This document shows, one piece after another, positions 1 through 6,774 of a stretch of DNA of 40,496 nucleotides. This DNA is from Dehalococcoidia bacterium (lineage in GTDB: Bacteria > Chloroflexota > Dehalococcoidia > DSTF01 > JACRBR01): assembly GCA_040902535.1 (NCBI GenBank), contig JBBDXD010000006.1:1-40496 (forward strand), given 5' to 3'. Within the stretch, counting starts at the first letter, position 1; the number at the start of each line of letters is the position of its first letter. The notes beneath the pieces are model-generated. The model was not told where the DNA came from, ran no database searches, and saw only the letters and a program-made list of their open reading frames with translations. The translations under genes and the position numbers were made by a program.

Positions 1-1
1 C

Positions 2-115
2 GCCGAGCATTGCACGACCTTCGCAGACCACCGAGCGGACGCCGAAGCATGGGCGACGGTCCTCTTCGGTGACGCGGTGGTCGGGCTCGACGGCAGCGTC
101 GTGGCAGAGGGCTGA
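2..115 (+). CDS. C-terminal end of an unidentified protein (partial)
   Basis: An open frame enters from the left edge and stops with TGA at 113-115, giving 37 visible residues ending in VVAEG. The next gene in the same direction begins with GTG one base later, which is the spacing of translationally coupled genes and the main reason to believe this frame. No motif is visible and no function can be assigned. It lies on the strand opposite to the terminase and methyltransferase genes, so it belongs to a different transcription unit of the mobile element. Confidence 0.35.
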   Translation, partial: AEHCTTFADHRADAEAWATVLFGDAVVGLDGSVVAEG

Positions 116-116
116 G

Positions 117-497
117 GTGCCGATCGACGTCAACGGGATCGAGGCGGGCGCAATCATCCGCACGCGCGATGGCAACCGGGCACGCGTCCTCCGGCCAAGC
201 GAGGACGGCGCGTTCCTGCCGGTCGAGTACCTGCACGACGGGTCCAGCGACGTCTGCGGCGCCGACGAGATCATGAGCGTGGTCGCCCCGGACAACGACA
301 CACGCGATGTCCTCAAAGAGGTGCTGGCCATGATGGACGAGATCGCCGAGTTGCTGCGCTCGCTCGGCAACGCGCGCATCAACGCGTACTGCCTCGCGGC
401 GTTCGAGGGCGGAGGCGGCGGCTGGCTCGGCCAGTTCGAGCGCGACATCATCGAGCAGGAACTCCGATCGCTTGACGACGCCGAGGGCGAGGAATAG
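117..497 (+). CDS. Hypothetical protein, 126 aa
   Basis: The frame starts with GTG at 117, one base after the preceding stop; an in-frame GTG at 69 would overlap the upstream gene and is less likely. The N-terminal half has short beta-like stretches (GAIIRTRDGNRARVL, then PVEYLHDG) that could form an SH3-like barrel. The C-terminal half is acidic and helical, with a Gly-rich turn (EGGGGGW) and a final acidic run. I do not recognise the family. It converges on the minus-strand gene ending at 508, with a 10-base gap, so the two operons meet here. It probably belongs to the mobile element. Confidence 0.55.
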   Translation: MPIDVNGIEAGAIIRTRDGNRARVLRPSEDGAFLPVEYLHDGSSDVCGADEIMSVVAPDNDTRDVLKEVLAMMDEIAELLRSLGNARINAYCLAAFEGGGGGWLGQFERDIIEQELRSLDDAEGEE

Positions 498-507
498 ACC
501 CAACCAC

Positions 508-708
508 TCATCCCGCTACCATCGCCTTCCTAGCGGCCTCGACCTGAATGCCCTCTTCGGTCGGGGCCGCTACCTCTTCCTCGATCACCGCCCGCACGAC
601 TTCGTAGAGACCGGCCTCCATGCAGCCGACGCACGCGCCGGTGTCACGCCGCCGCACGTGTATCTGCGCGCCTCTCGCATCCTTGCGGATCACGAATGGC
701 CCAGGCAT
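508..708 (-). CDS. Small hypothetical protein, 66 aa, of the mobile element
   Basis: The ATG at 708 is preceded by a near-perfect Shine-Dalgarno sequence (AGGAGG, five bases upstream), and the frame overlaps the last 19 bases of the methyltransferase gene. The protein begins MPGPFVIRKDARGAQIHV and has two cysteines (CVGC) in the middle, followed by a helical acidic stretch (VVRAVIEEEVAA). The CVGC pair could be half of a small metal site, but nothing proves this. It is the last visible gene of the leftward operon and probably an accessory phage-type protein of unknown function. The strong ribosome binding site makes it likely to be real. Confidence 0.6.
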   Translation of the reverse strand: MPGPFVIRKDARGAQIHVRRRDTGACVGCMEAGLYEVVRAVIEEEVAAPTEEGIQVEAARKAMVAG

Positions 709-1925
709 TGCGCCTCCTGACCCGTGAACGACTCCCAGCGCGCGAGGACTACGCTCGCATAGTGCGGGTCGAGTTCCGTCCCGTAGCAGACTCTGCCGGT
801 GCGCTCGCAGGCGATCAGCGTCGAGCCTGATCCGAGGAAGAGATCCAGCACGACGTCGCCGCGCGAGCACGAGTTCTCGATCGCACGCTCGACGAGCGCT
901 AGGGGCTTCATCGTCGGATGCGCCTGGCTCTCGCTTGGACGATCGATCTCGAAGACGTCGCCCTGGTCGCGGCCGCCGTGCCACTCGTGTCGTGTTCCCT
1001 CGCGCCAGCCGTACCAGAGTGGTTCGTACTGTCGCTGGTAGTCAGCCCGGCCGAGCGTGAATCTGTCTTTGCGCCAGATGATCGTGTCGCTCCAGTGCCC
1101 GCCCTCCTCTTCGAGCACGCGCGAGACGAGTGGCAGTTCCTTGGACGACATGCAGCAGTAGATCGCGCCGTCCACGCTGGCGAGGAGGTTGCGCGCCCAG
1201 CCGCGGCAGAACGCGTCGAACTCCTGTGACGACATCGCGTCGTTCTGGATGCGTCTCTTCTTCTGCCCGCGCTGCTGGCCGCCATGATCTCCGTAAGCCA
1301 CGTTGTACGGCGGGTCCGTGAAGCACATCGGCGCCCGCTTGCCGTCGAGGAGCCGCTGTACGGCCGCCGTGTCGCCCGCGTCGCCCACCAGGAGCCGGTG
1401 GTCGCCCAACGCCCACAGATCGCCCGGCTTGGCGCGTGTGGCCGCACGTGCCGCCTCCAGCGCGGCGTCCACATCGAAGCTCTCGGGCTTGTCCTTCTTC
1501 TCGCGCAGGTCGAGCGACTTGAGCAGCGCATCGAGTTCGTCCTCGCTGAAGCCGGAGAGCGAGATGTCCAGGTCGTCTACGTCAGAAAGGTCCGCCACCA
1601 TCCGCGCCAGGAGTTCCTCGTCCCACGAGCCGGAGATCTTGTTGAGCGCGAGGTTCAACACCCTGCTTTGCTCTACCGTCAGGTCGAGGAAGATCACGGG
1701 CACGGTCTTGATGCCAAGCTTGCGCGCCGCGAGCAGTCGCTGGTGGCCGCCAATCACCGTCTTGTCCGCTGCGCGTGCGAGCACCGGCTGCACGAAGCCG
1801 TACTCGTTCAGGCTGCGCGTCAATGCCTCCAGCTCGGCGTCGCCGATCCGGCGCGGGTTCGCCGGGTCGGGCTTCAGCTCGTCGATTGCGACGTGTGCGA
1901 TCTGCATCTTCGTGTCCGTCGTCAT
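690..1925 (-). CDS. ParB-domain DNA methyltransferase (phage type)
   Basis: This 411-residue protein joins an N-terminal ParB/Srx-like domain (about residues 8-100, with VIGGHQRLLAARKLG) to a DNA methyltransferase. The catalytic motif DPPYN is at 204-208 and the SAM-binding motif FLGSGS at 363-368. This order, DPPY before FxGxG, is that of beta-class N6-adenine or N4-cytosine methylases. The family is common in phages and islands, often beside terminase genes, and probably protects DNA from host restriction or marks it for packaging. The ATG at 1925 overlaps the TGA of the upstream small terminase (ATGA), so the two are translationally coupled. The frame is open further upstream, but that part is out-of-frame reading of the terminase gene. 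The target site cannot be read from the sequence. Confidence 0.9.
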   Translation of the reverse strand: MTTDTKMQIAHVAIDELKPDPANPRRIGDAELEALTRSLNEYGFVQPVLARAADKTVIGGHQRLLAARKLGIKTVPVIFLDLTVEQSRVLNLALNKISGSWDEELLARMVADLSDVDDLDISLSGFSEDELDALLKSLDLREKKDKPESFDVDAALEAARAATRAKPGDLWALGDHRLLVGDAGDTAAVQRLLDGKRAPMCFTDPPYNVAYGDHGGQQRGQKKRRIQNDAMSSQEFDAFCRGWARNLLASVDGAIYCCMSSKELPLVSRVLEEEGGHWSDTIIWRKDRFTLGRADYQRQYEPLWYGWREGTRHEWHGGRDQGDVFEIDRPSESQAHPTMKPLALVERAIENSCSRGDVVLDLFLGSGSTLIACERTGRVCYGTELDPHYASVVLARWESFTGQEAQCLGHS

Positions 1926-2311
1926 GCCATCCCCAGCCTTCGCTTGTACTCCTCGATCACGGCGATGCTCTTCGCCTCCTTCGCCTCTTCGTCCACCGGC
2001 ACCTGGTGGGCGATGCCCGCCCTGAGCCTTGCGCCCGGCGACAGGCCCAGCTGCTTGCCCAGGTCGCTGAGCGTCGCCTCCAAGTCGTTGCGCACCATGA
2101 GCAATGGGTTTCTGACGGCGTTGCCTTTCTGTCCCTTGATCAGCTTCCCGGACTTCCGCAGCATCTCCTGGACCTCGACCCAGTCCGACCACGCGGTCAC
2201 GTAGCGGATGAGGACGCTGCGGTCGATCGTCGTAAGCGTGCCCGTCTGCTCCAGTTCGGGCACGACGCGTTTCCATTCGGCCTTCGCCTCGTCGGGGAGG
2301 TCGCGCGGCAT
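1922..2311 (-). CDS. Phage terminase small subunit, P27 family (second copy; N terminus frameshifted)
   Basis: The 129 residues from the ATG at 2311 match the P27-like small terminase pattern: EAKAEWKR, then a helical TTIDRSVLIRYVTAWSDWVE segment, NPLLMVRND, and LGLSPGARLRAG near the end. Small terminases recognise the packaging site and recruit the large subunit. The usual basic N terminus is missing from this frame, but it is encoded just upstream in another frame: ATG at 2406 gives MGERGPLPLPLQYA, while the present frame reads RRNKREIRGNAAVGRPA before the ATG. A one-base loss between about 2365 and 2404 would explain this. The upstream ATG has a plausible ribosome binding site (CGGAG). The stop overlaps the methyltransferase start by four bases. 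It is either a frameshifted gene or a sequencing error. Confidence 0.8.
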   Translation of the reverse strand: MPRDLPDEAKAEWKRVVPELEQTGTLTTIDRSVLIRYVTAWSDWVEVQEMLRKSGKLIKGQKGNAVRNPLLMVRNDLEATLSDLGKQLGLSPGARLRAGIAHQVPVDEEAKEAKSIAVIEEYKRRLGMA

Positions 2312-2510
2312 CGCCGGCCTGCCGACCGCGGCGTTGCCACGGATCTCGCGCTTGTTGCGCCTGGCGCATACTGCAACGGCAACGGCAACGGTCCCCTCTC
2401 ACCCATCAATCACGCTCCGGGATATTTCTTGGGGAAACCCGTACCGGGTCGGAGACGGGCCCGCAGCGGTTTCCACCCTCGGTATCGCCTGAATTTCTGG
2501 CGCCCCCCGG

Positions 2511-2987
2511 TCACTGGACCCTCCTCAACAACTCACGTGGGTCGGGCGCGTCGGGGTCGTACGGCGTCGGCTCGAACGTCGCGGCTGGTCGCGGCTTCGT
2601 CATCGCCACGCGCGTGCGTGAGGAAGGCGACATACCAAACTCCACCAGCAGCCGCGTCATCTGGCCCATCGCCTTGTTGGCGATCGCGAGGTACGGCGAC
2701 TGGATCGGGAAGCCCGACGGCGACTTCATGACCGTGCCGTACTTCACGAGGTTCGCCTCCGCCTCGATCCACCGGCTCCAGCTCTGGCAGTAGAGGGCGA
2801 GCGCCGCGCCGTCGATCTCCGTCATGAGCCCGCACTCGAGGAGCTTGCGGCCCATGCGCCGCCATTCCTTGCGCGCCTCGCCCTGCAGGTGCGACGGGCA
2901 AGCCGGGAGCCGCGGCTCCGGGCCGTTGCCATCGATGCGCGGGCGGCGCGTGCTCATGCCTTCCGGCTTCGGCCGGCGCCCTCTCAC
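2511..2987 (-). CDS. Phage terminase small subunit, P27 family (first copy)
   Basis: The 158-residue protein begins from GTG at 2987 with MRGRRPKP, the typical basic start of P27-family small terminases. It continues with HLQGEARKEWRRMG, a central GAALALYCQSWSRWIEAE helix, and SPYLAIANKAM. It ends with the FGMSPSSRTRV element. Length and motif order are normal for the family. The protein should bind the packaging site and hand DNA to a large terminase, which is not encoded in this window. It lies about 100 bases upstream of a second, divergent P27 homologue on the same strand. Having two small terminases and no visible large one fits a packaging-hijacking satellite, although an unseen large terminase further left remains possible. 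Confidence 0.9.
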   Translation of the reverse strand: MRGRRPKPEGMSTRRPRIDGNGPEPRLPACPSHLQGEARKEWRRMGRKLLECGLMTEIDGAALALYCQSWSRWIEAEANLVKYGTVMKSPSGFPIQSPYLAIANKAMGQMTRLLVEFGMSPSSRTRVAMTKPRPAATFEPTPYDPDAPDPRELLRRVQ

Positions 2988-3091
2988 CGGGATACCCCCC
3001 TACTCAATTTCGCGAATTGAAAAATGTTGGAGCGCCAGCGCTTTCCGTTGGCAGATGCGTTTGTTTTCACCCACCCCCGGCATGCAGCCGC

Positions 3092-3097
3092 TACCAT
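3092..3097 (+). promoter_or_regulatory. -10 box TACCAT, leaderless start for 3105 gene
   Basis: TACCAT lies seven bases before the ATG at 3105, so transcription should start at or next to the start codon. No good -35 is seen. The same arrangement recurs at other genes in the window. Confidence 0.4.
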
Positions 3098-3104
3098 CGG
3101 CGCG

Positions 3105-3275
3105 ATGGTGCATCTCGGCATCGGCTTCGTCGTCGTAGCGCTGACCTGCGTGGCACTCACGCTGGTGTCGTACTTCGCATCACCTGACGTGAGCACGTCG
3201 TTCGCGGTCGGATCGTTCGTCGCGCTCGCGACCTGCGGTGCGTTTCTTGCGTACGTCGTGCGGTACCGGATGTGA
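3105..3275 (+). CDS. Small two-helix membrane protein, 56 aa
   Basis: The protein MVHLGIGFVVVALTCV... contains two hydrophobic segments, about residues 3-22 and 32-52, separated by a short polar loop (ASPDVST), and ends VVRYRM. It should be a small inner-membrane protein with two passes. The start at 3105 is chosen because a TACCAT box lies seven bases upstream; the open frame reaches back to 3024 but that part is not hydrophobic. It sits on the plus strand between leftward phage-type genes, like a cargo gene with its own promoter. A holin-like or defence-effector role is imaginable from size and topology alone, but no family is recognised. Confidence 0.5.
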   Translation: MVHLGIGFVVVALTCVALTLVSYFASPDVSTSFAVGSFVALATCGAFLAYVVRYRM

Positions 3276-3290
3276 CCTGCACGGACGCGA

Positions 3291-3296
3291 TAGAAT
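3291..3296 (+). promoter_or_regulatory. -10 box TAGAAT before the 3302 gene
   Basis: TAGAAT ends five bases before the ATG at 3302. This matches the TANNNT-then-ATG spacing seen elsewhere in the window and suggests a leaderless transcript. No convincing -35 was found. Confidence 0.35.
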
Positions 3297-3301
3297 GAAT
3301 C

Positions 3302-3580
3302 ATGAACGTTGGCTCGTTGGCCTTCAGCGTCCTTCAGCGTGGCACCGCGCTCGCTCCTTGCGTCGTGGGTTGCGCACTCCTCATTGAGGCTGTCATGCCG
3401 ATCGCGCTGCCCCACGGCGGCCAACACTACGTCGGAGGCGCCGCTCTCGCTTCTCCGGCCGCGATCGAGCACGTTCGACGTGAGCACACGGAAACGAGCA
3501 CCTACCAGGACCATCCCTACATGAGCCCCACGCGCGGAACCGCCGAGATCGGGACGCGCTCGTTCAACCTGCCGCTGTAG
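3302..3580 (+). CDS. Hypothetical protein, 92 aa
   Basis: The reading frame gives MNVGSLAFSVLQRGTALAP followed by a hydrophobic stretch (CVVGCALLIEAVMPIAL), so it may have a signal peptide or one membrane segment. A polar, His-containing tail follows (VRREHTETSTYQDHPYMSP). I do not recognise it. The main support is the TAGAAT box five bases before the ATG and the position directly after another small plus-strand gene inside a leftward operon. The competing minus-strand frame over 2984-3631 has no recognisable protein character. The gene could be a cargo gene or spurious. Confidence 0.35.
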   Translation: MNVGSLAFSVLQRGTALAPCVVGCALLIEAVMPIALPHGGQHYVGGAALASPAAIEHVRREHTETSTYQDHPYMSPTRGTAEIGTRSFNLPL

Positions 3581-3614
3581 AGCTTCAGCCTCTGCCGCTC
3601 CTGCGCCTATCTGG

Positions 3615-3938
3615 TCATAGCGATACGTCATGGGAGACCTTCATGACCGCGCGGTCGAACGCCGCGATGATCGACCAGTTGACGAGAAGCATCAGGCGCT
3701 CGTCCGGCAGCTTGCGCAGGGCGGGTGGCAGGTGAGGGCGGATCTCGGCGAGAACCGAAGTGATTGCGGTGTTGAGCGGAGCACCGAGCGCAAGCATGAT
3801 CGCGACCTTCTCCTTGCCGACCGCCGCCACGAGATCCTCCGGCAAGGGAGCGGCCGCCTGTAACCGAAGGCCGCCTGGCTCCAGCAGGACACGACCACCG
3901 AGCGTCTCCACGCGCCGAATCACCTCCAGTGCGCTCAT
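3615..3938 (-). CDS. TubC N-terminal docking-domain-like protein, 107 aa
   Basis: The start MSALEVIRRVETLGGRVLLE, followed by PGGLRL and PLPEDLVAAV, matches the TubC N-terminal docking domain as I know it: an alpha-beta module first described at the ends of peptide synthetase subunits but also found in mobile elements. The C-terminal half (from about residue 55) is helical with no recognised motif. The ATG at 3938 shares a base with the TGA of the ATPase gene (TGATG), so translation is coupled; an ATG at 3956 would add six residues. Placed directly after a primase/helicase pair, it is more likely a replication accessory or protein-docking factor than part of a peptide synthetase. The actual role is unknown. 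Confidence 0.7.
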   Translation of the reverse strand: MSALEVIRRVETLGGRVLLEPGGLRLQAAAPLPEDLVAAVGKEKVAIMLALGAPLNTAITSVLAEIRPHLPPALRKLPDERLMLLVNWSIIAAFDRAVMKVSHDVSL

Positions 3939-5662
3939 CAGATCTTCATCTCCCATGGCTCGCCCTCTGAGGTGGGCAATTCAGCGTTGGTAGCGTCGGT
4001 GCCGTCGGTCGTGCGCTCGTCCATTCGGCGTCCGCCGTCGCTACCAACGCTGCCGACGCTACTTTCGCCGGTATCACCGGTGAGCCTCCGCACGATGATC
4101 GTCCGTTCGTCGCCGTGGGACTCGACGATCTCGATACCGAGGTCACGAAGGTTGCTGCGTATGTCGTTGATGCGCCTGCTCAGGATGTGCGGCGCACCCG
4201 GCCATCCCTTGGACTCGACCTTGCCGCTCGCGCTGCGGCGGAACAGCCGCGCGCTGTTCCCCGCTTCTTCCAGGTCCTCCAGGAACGCGGACGGTGTTCC
4301 CCGCCACTCGTCGTGCGTTTTCATCAGCTCCAAGATCGCGGCACCGACGATGTTCCCTTCGACCGCCTCTACGGTTTGGGCACCGATGTTGGACGCGTAG
4401 GCATCAAGGAACGCGCCCTCGCTATACCCGAGCGCCACTGCCACGGCGGCGCCGAATCGCGTGAAGTCAGCCATCCGTTCGAGTGCCGTTGGTTCCACCT
4501 CGGGGTAGATGCGAAGGGCTGCTGAGAGGGTGTCGAAGATACCTCCGAGGATGACCGGTCGGTCCATCTCAAAGGCCTGCCAGAACTCCTTTTCTGAACG
4601 CCTGGCCTGCTTGCTGATGCGTTCAAGTCGAAGCAGCAACGAGCGATCGAGCAGGTCGGCGCGGCGCGGCACGACATTGATGCCGTTCAACATCACCACG
4701 CGGCGGTAGGCGTAGATGACGTCGTCGTCGTCCGAGTAGAGTTCGCGCTTCGTGAATCCCTCCCCGGTCACGGCGCGACACAACACGTCCGAGAGCCATG
4801 GCGGCACGTTGTCCACGTTGTCATAGACGGGCGCGTAATGGTGCGAGAGCTGTTGCACGAGTTCCTTCATGTCCGAAGGGAATGACAAGGACTCGACAGA
4901 GGAAGGGTCGATCAGCTTTCGGAGCACGCGCTGACCGACGCTCTTCCCCGCCCCTTTCTCGCCATGGAAGTCCGGAATGGCATGCGGGATGTCTGGAACG
5001 AACGCCGTGACGAGCCAGGCGAGCAGTAGCAGATGGTCCTCGTCCTCGACGTTGAGGTACGAGAGCGCACGTCGAATATCACCTGTTCGACTCGGTTCGA
5101 CCTGGGATTGCTGGTGGGCATACCGACGGAAGAGGACCGTCGAAAGCGAGCGGACTTCCCATCCGTTCGCGTCGATCACTACCGTGCGCCAGTCCTTGTC
5201 GGCCAGGTCGTAGTGGATAACGCCGTCGCGTATCCCGACGCGATTGAACAGCTGTTCAGTCGGGCCGTCGTACACCGCGAGTCCTTCCAACGTTCCACCC
5301 GCCGCGTTGACCGCTTCCGCCCCGACGGCCTTGCCCGTCCGGCCGAAGAACATGCGGCGTAGCCATTGCTTGAAGCGCTTGGAGTTGAGGGGCCACACCT
5401 CGTGATGCCCGTCGACCGGCATCCGCGTGTAAGCGGTGCCGGTTGCATCGTGGAAGAGATCGCCGGCCTGGCCGATTGCAACCAGGATGTCGGCGTGCGT
5501 CCTGCCGGCGTCCGTCAGATCCTGTTCGTCGGACTCGTCGGGTGGCCGTCGGATCTCGGCCGTCGCCAACGACAACATGTCGTCGACAGAGTGGCCCCTA
5601 GCAAGGTAGTCGTCGGCACCCACCTTCTCGCCGTGCGGTCCCGAGGGGAGATAGATGAGCAT
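3938..5662 (-). CDS. Phage-type P-loop ATPase, probable replicative helicase partner of the primase
   Basis: The 574-residue protein has a clear Walker A motif, GEKGAGKS at 234-241, a probable Walker B (APVYDNVD at 277-284) and an arginine-rich sensor region (RRADLLDRSLLLRLERI, about 333-349). This resembles the D5/DUF927-type ATPases that follow DUF3854 primases in phages and islands. The first 25 residues (IYLPSGPHGEKVGADDYLARG) look like the tail of a TOPRIM/DUF3854 domain rather than a new protein start. It overlaps the upstream primase by four bases (ATGA). Either the two products are a natural split primase-helicase or the junction is frameshifted at a run of six G. The last 60 residues are low-complexity, rich in Gly, Ser, Asp and Thr. 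Confidence 0.85.
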   Translation of the reverse strand: MLIYLPSGPHGEKVGADDYLARGHSVDDMLSLATAEIRRPPDESDEQDLTDAGRTHADILVAIGQAGDLFHDATGTAYTRMPVDGHHEVWPLNSKRFKQWLRRMFFGRTGKAVGAEAVNAAGGTLEGLAVYDGPTEQLFNRVGIRDGVIHYDLADKDWRTVVIDANGWEVRSLSTVLFRRYAHQQSQVEPSRTGDIRRALSYLNVEDEDHLLLLAWLVTAFVPDIPHAIPDFHGEKGAGKSVGQRVLRKLIDPSSVESLSFPSDMKELVQQLSHHYAPVYDNVDNVPPWLSDVLCRAVTGEGFTKRELYSDDDDVIYAYRRVVMLNGINVVPRRADLLDRSLLLRLERISKQARRSEKEFWQAFEMDRPVILGGIFDTLSAALRIYPEVEPTALERMADFTRFGAAVAVALGYSEGAFLDAYASNIGAQTVEAVEGNIVGAAILELMKTHDEWRGTPSAFLEDLEEAGNSARLFRRSASGKVESKGWPGAPHILSRRINDIRSNLRDLGIEIVESHGDERTIIVRRLTGDTGESSVGSVGSDGGRRMDERTTDGTDATNAELPTSEGEPWEMKI

Positions 5663-6258
5663 CAGACTGCCCCCCGAAGATCCAGGAACGACTTGAGCCG
5701 CACGAGCGCGCCGTGCACCTGCGGGTTCTCCATGACATCGGAGTCAAAGACGATGAAAGTCCTGCGGCCGTTGAGCGCGACATACTCCCAGTCGGCAAGG
5801 ATGGTCTTCCCGCCGTGGTCGTTGGTCCCGCGGAAGTTCCACACGCCGAGCAACGCGATGGCACACGCGCCGCGCGACGCAAGCGCGTCGCCTTTCTTGA
5901 TGCCCTCGGTGATGAACAGCGGTACCGCGGGGTCGCCTAGCAGGTGGCGCACGGAGGGGTGGACGTCGAGCGCCATCGTTGCGCCCTTCATCGTTTCGTA
6001 CTTGATCACCTTCCCGTCCTTGATACGAGGTACGTCGGGTCGGGATTGGTACAGGACGACTTCGCCGCGGCAGTCGAAGACTGGGATCAGCAGCGCCGGG
6101 ACGTTCGTCTGCATGTGCCCGAATCCGAGCTGGTGCAGGCGGGACTTCGTCGTGATGGTCTCGTAGCCCCGTCCCGCGATGATGTCGTCGCTGAGTCCAG
6201 AGTCCTGCGTGAGCATCCGCCGATGTTCCGGGGAGAGCACAGGTTCATGAACTTTCAT
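5662..6258 (-). CDS. DUF3854/TOPRIM primase-like protein
   Basis: The 198 residues carry a TOPRIM-type catalytic core: the glutamate motif LFITEGIKKGDAL (E118) and the DxD motif VFDSD (D172, D174). The N terminus (LSPEHRRMLTQDSGLSDDIIAGRGY) is typical of DUF3854 proteins, which act as primases in island and phage replication. The ATG at 6258 has a good ribosome binding site (AAAGGAG) and overlaps the excisionase-like gene by 14 bases. The domain is cut short right after its last helix, and the missing final strand and GADDYLARG tail appear at the start of the next gene in another frame, at a run of six G. See the finding on the split. Confidence 0.85.
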   Translation of the reverse strand: MKVHEPVLSPEHRRMLTQDSGLSDDIIAGRGYETITTKSRLHQLGFGHMQTNVPALLIPVFDCRGEVVLYQSRPDVPRIKDGKVIKYETMKGATMALDVHPSVRHLLGDPAVPLFITEGIKKGDALASRGACAIALLGVWNFRGTNDHGGKTILADWEYVALNGRRTFIVFDSDVMENPQVHGALVRLKSFLDLRGAV

Positions 6259-6436
6259 CGTCTCTCTCCTTTAGAAGTGAGACGAACTCTTGAAGGTCCG
6301 CGACGAGGACCCTCCTCGCTCCGCCGACCTTCACGGATGGAAGGACGCCTCGCTGGATCAACACCCAGGTAGCGGAGCGGCCCAGCCCGAGACGCCTGCC
6401 GGCTTCCTTGACCGTGATGAGCAGCTCCTCGCCCAT
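6245..6436 (-). CDS. xis: Excisionase-like helix-turn-helix protein, 63 aa
   Basis: The small protein MGEELLITVKEAGRRLGLGR is a MerR/Xis-type winged helix: a ITVKEAGRRLGLGRSATWVLI recognition unit, then RGVLPSVKVGGARRVLVADLQEF. Such proteins bind near attachment sites to promote excision, or act as local regulators. Size and motif order are usual for the excisionase family. The ribosome binding site GGAGGAGG lies in the last codons of the preceding Cro-like gene, and the stop overlaps the primase start. The name is by family and position; excision activity is inferred. Confidence 0.8.
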   Translation of the reverse strand: MGEELLITVKEAGRRLGLGRSATWVLIQRGVLPSVKVGGARRVLVADLQEFVSLLKERDDESS

Positions 6437-6439
6437 CCG

Positions 6440-6670
6440 CTAGCCCTCCTCCAGCCGGAAGAGCCGGTCGAAGTCCTCGATGCGGAGCAGCCTCTGGAGC
6501 CGCTCGCGTACCTCCGGAGAAGGGCACCGCGTCCCTCGTAGGAGCTGTGAGACGTACCCCGGCGAGACCTTGAGTCCGCGGGCCAGCCCTTGGAGGGAGA
6601 TGTTTCGCCGGGCCAACTCAGTGGCCAGGAAGTCCTGCCGGACGTAGACCCTCACCTGAATACGCGTCAT
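6440..6670 (-). CDS. Cro-like XRE family regulator, 76 aa
   Basis: The protein contains a helix-turn-helix of the XRE/Cro type: LATELARRNISLQGLARGLK, then VSPGYVSQLLRGTRCPSPEVRERL. It is the first gene of the leftward operon and is divergent from the XRE repressor at 6775, the arrangement of lysogeny switches (cro/cI, or str/stl in PICIs). The start at 6670 is the first ATG after a TACAAT box at 6693-6698; the frame is open to 6757, but an upstream start would overlap the promoter region. No ribosome binding site is evident. It probably controls the leftward replication and excision genes. Confidence 0.8.
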   Translation of the reverse strand: MTRIQVRVYVRQDFLATELARRNISLQGLARGLKVSPGYVSQLLRGTRCPSPEVRERLQRLLRIEDFDRLFRLEEG

Positions 6671-6692
6671 AGCTAGAGGGAGGTTACCAGCG

Positions 6693-6698
6693 ATTGTA
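6693..6698 (-). promoter_or_regulatory. Probable -10 (TACAAT) for the leftward operon
   Basis: On the minus strand TACAAT lies 22 bases before the ATG at 6670. A short inverted repeat, CGAT(N6)ATCG at 6691-6704, spans it and could be an operator. The -35 is not clear. Confidence 0.4.
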
Positions 6699-6722
6699 GG
6701 ATCGTGGCAATCTTTCCGGCGT

Positions 6723-6736
6723 CTGATAGCGATCAG
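6723..6736. promoter_or_regulatory. Palindrome CTGAT-AGCG-ATCAG, candidate repressor operator
   Basis: A perfect inverted repeat with five-base arms lies between the divergent regulators, three bases upstream of the -35 of the repressor promoter. XRE repressors usually bind such sites between divergent promoters. The binding protein is inferred to be the product of 6775-7167. Confidence 0.45.
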
Positions 6737-6739
6737 ATG

Positions 6740-6768
6740 TTTACTTTTTGAACACACGGCTGTACAAT
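6740..6768 (+). promoter_or_regulatory. Promoter of the repressor-integrase operon, leaderless
   Basis: TTTACT (6740-6745) and TACAAT (6763-6768) are separated by 17 bases. The ATG at 6775 lies six bases after the -10, so the transcript should begin at or next to the start codon. Confidence 0.65.
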
Positions 6769-6774
6769 CGGGCC

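Noticed and set aside
1926-2402. N-terminal extension of the ParB-methyltransferase (to 570 residues)
   Set aside because: The extra residues are the small terminase gene read in another frame; ATG at 1925 overlaps the terminase stop and begins the ParB domain.
2984-3631. Minus-strand 215-residue frame
   Set aside because: It has no protein-like features and covers small plus-strand genes with promoter boxes.
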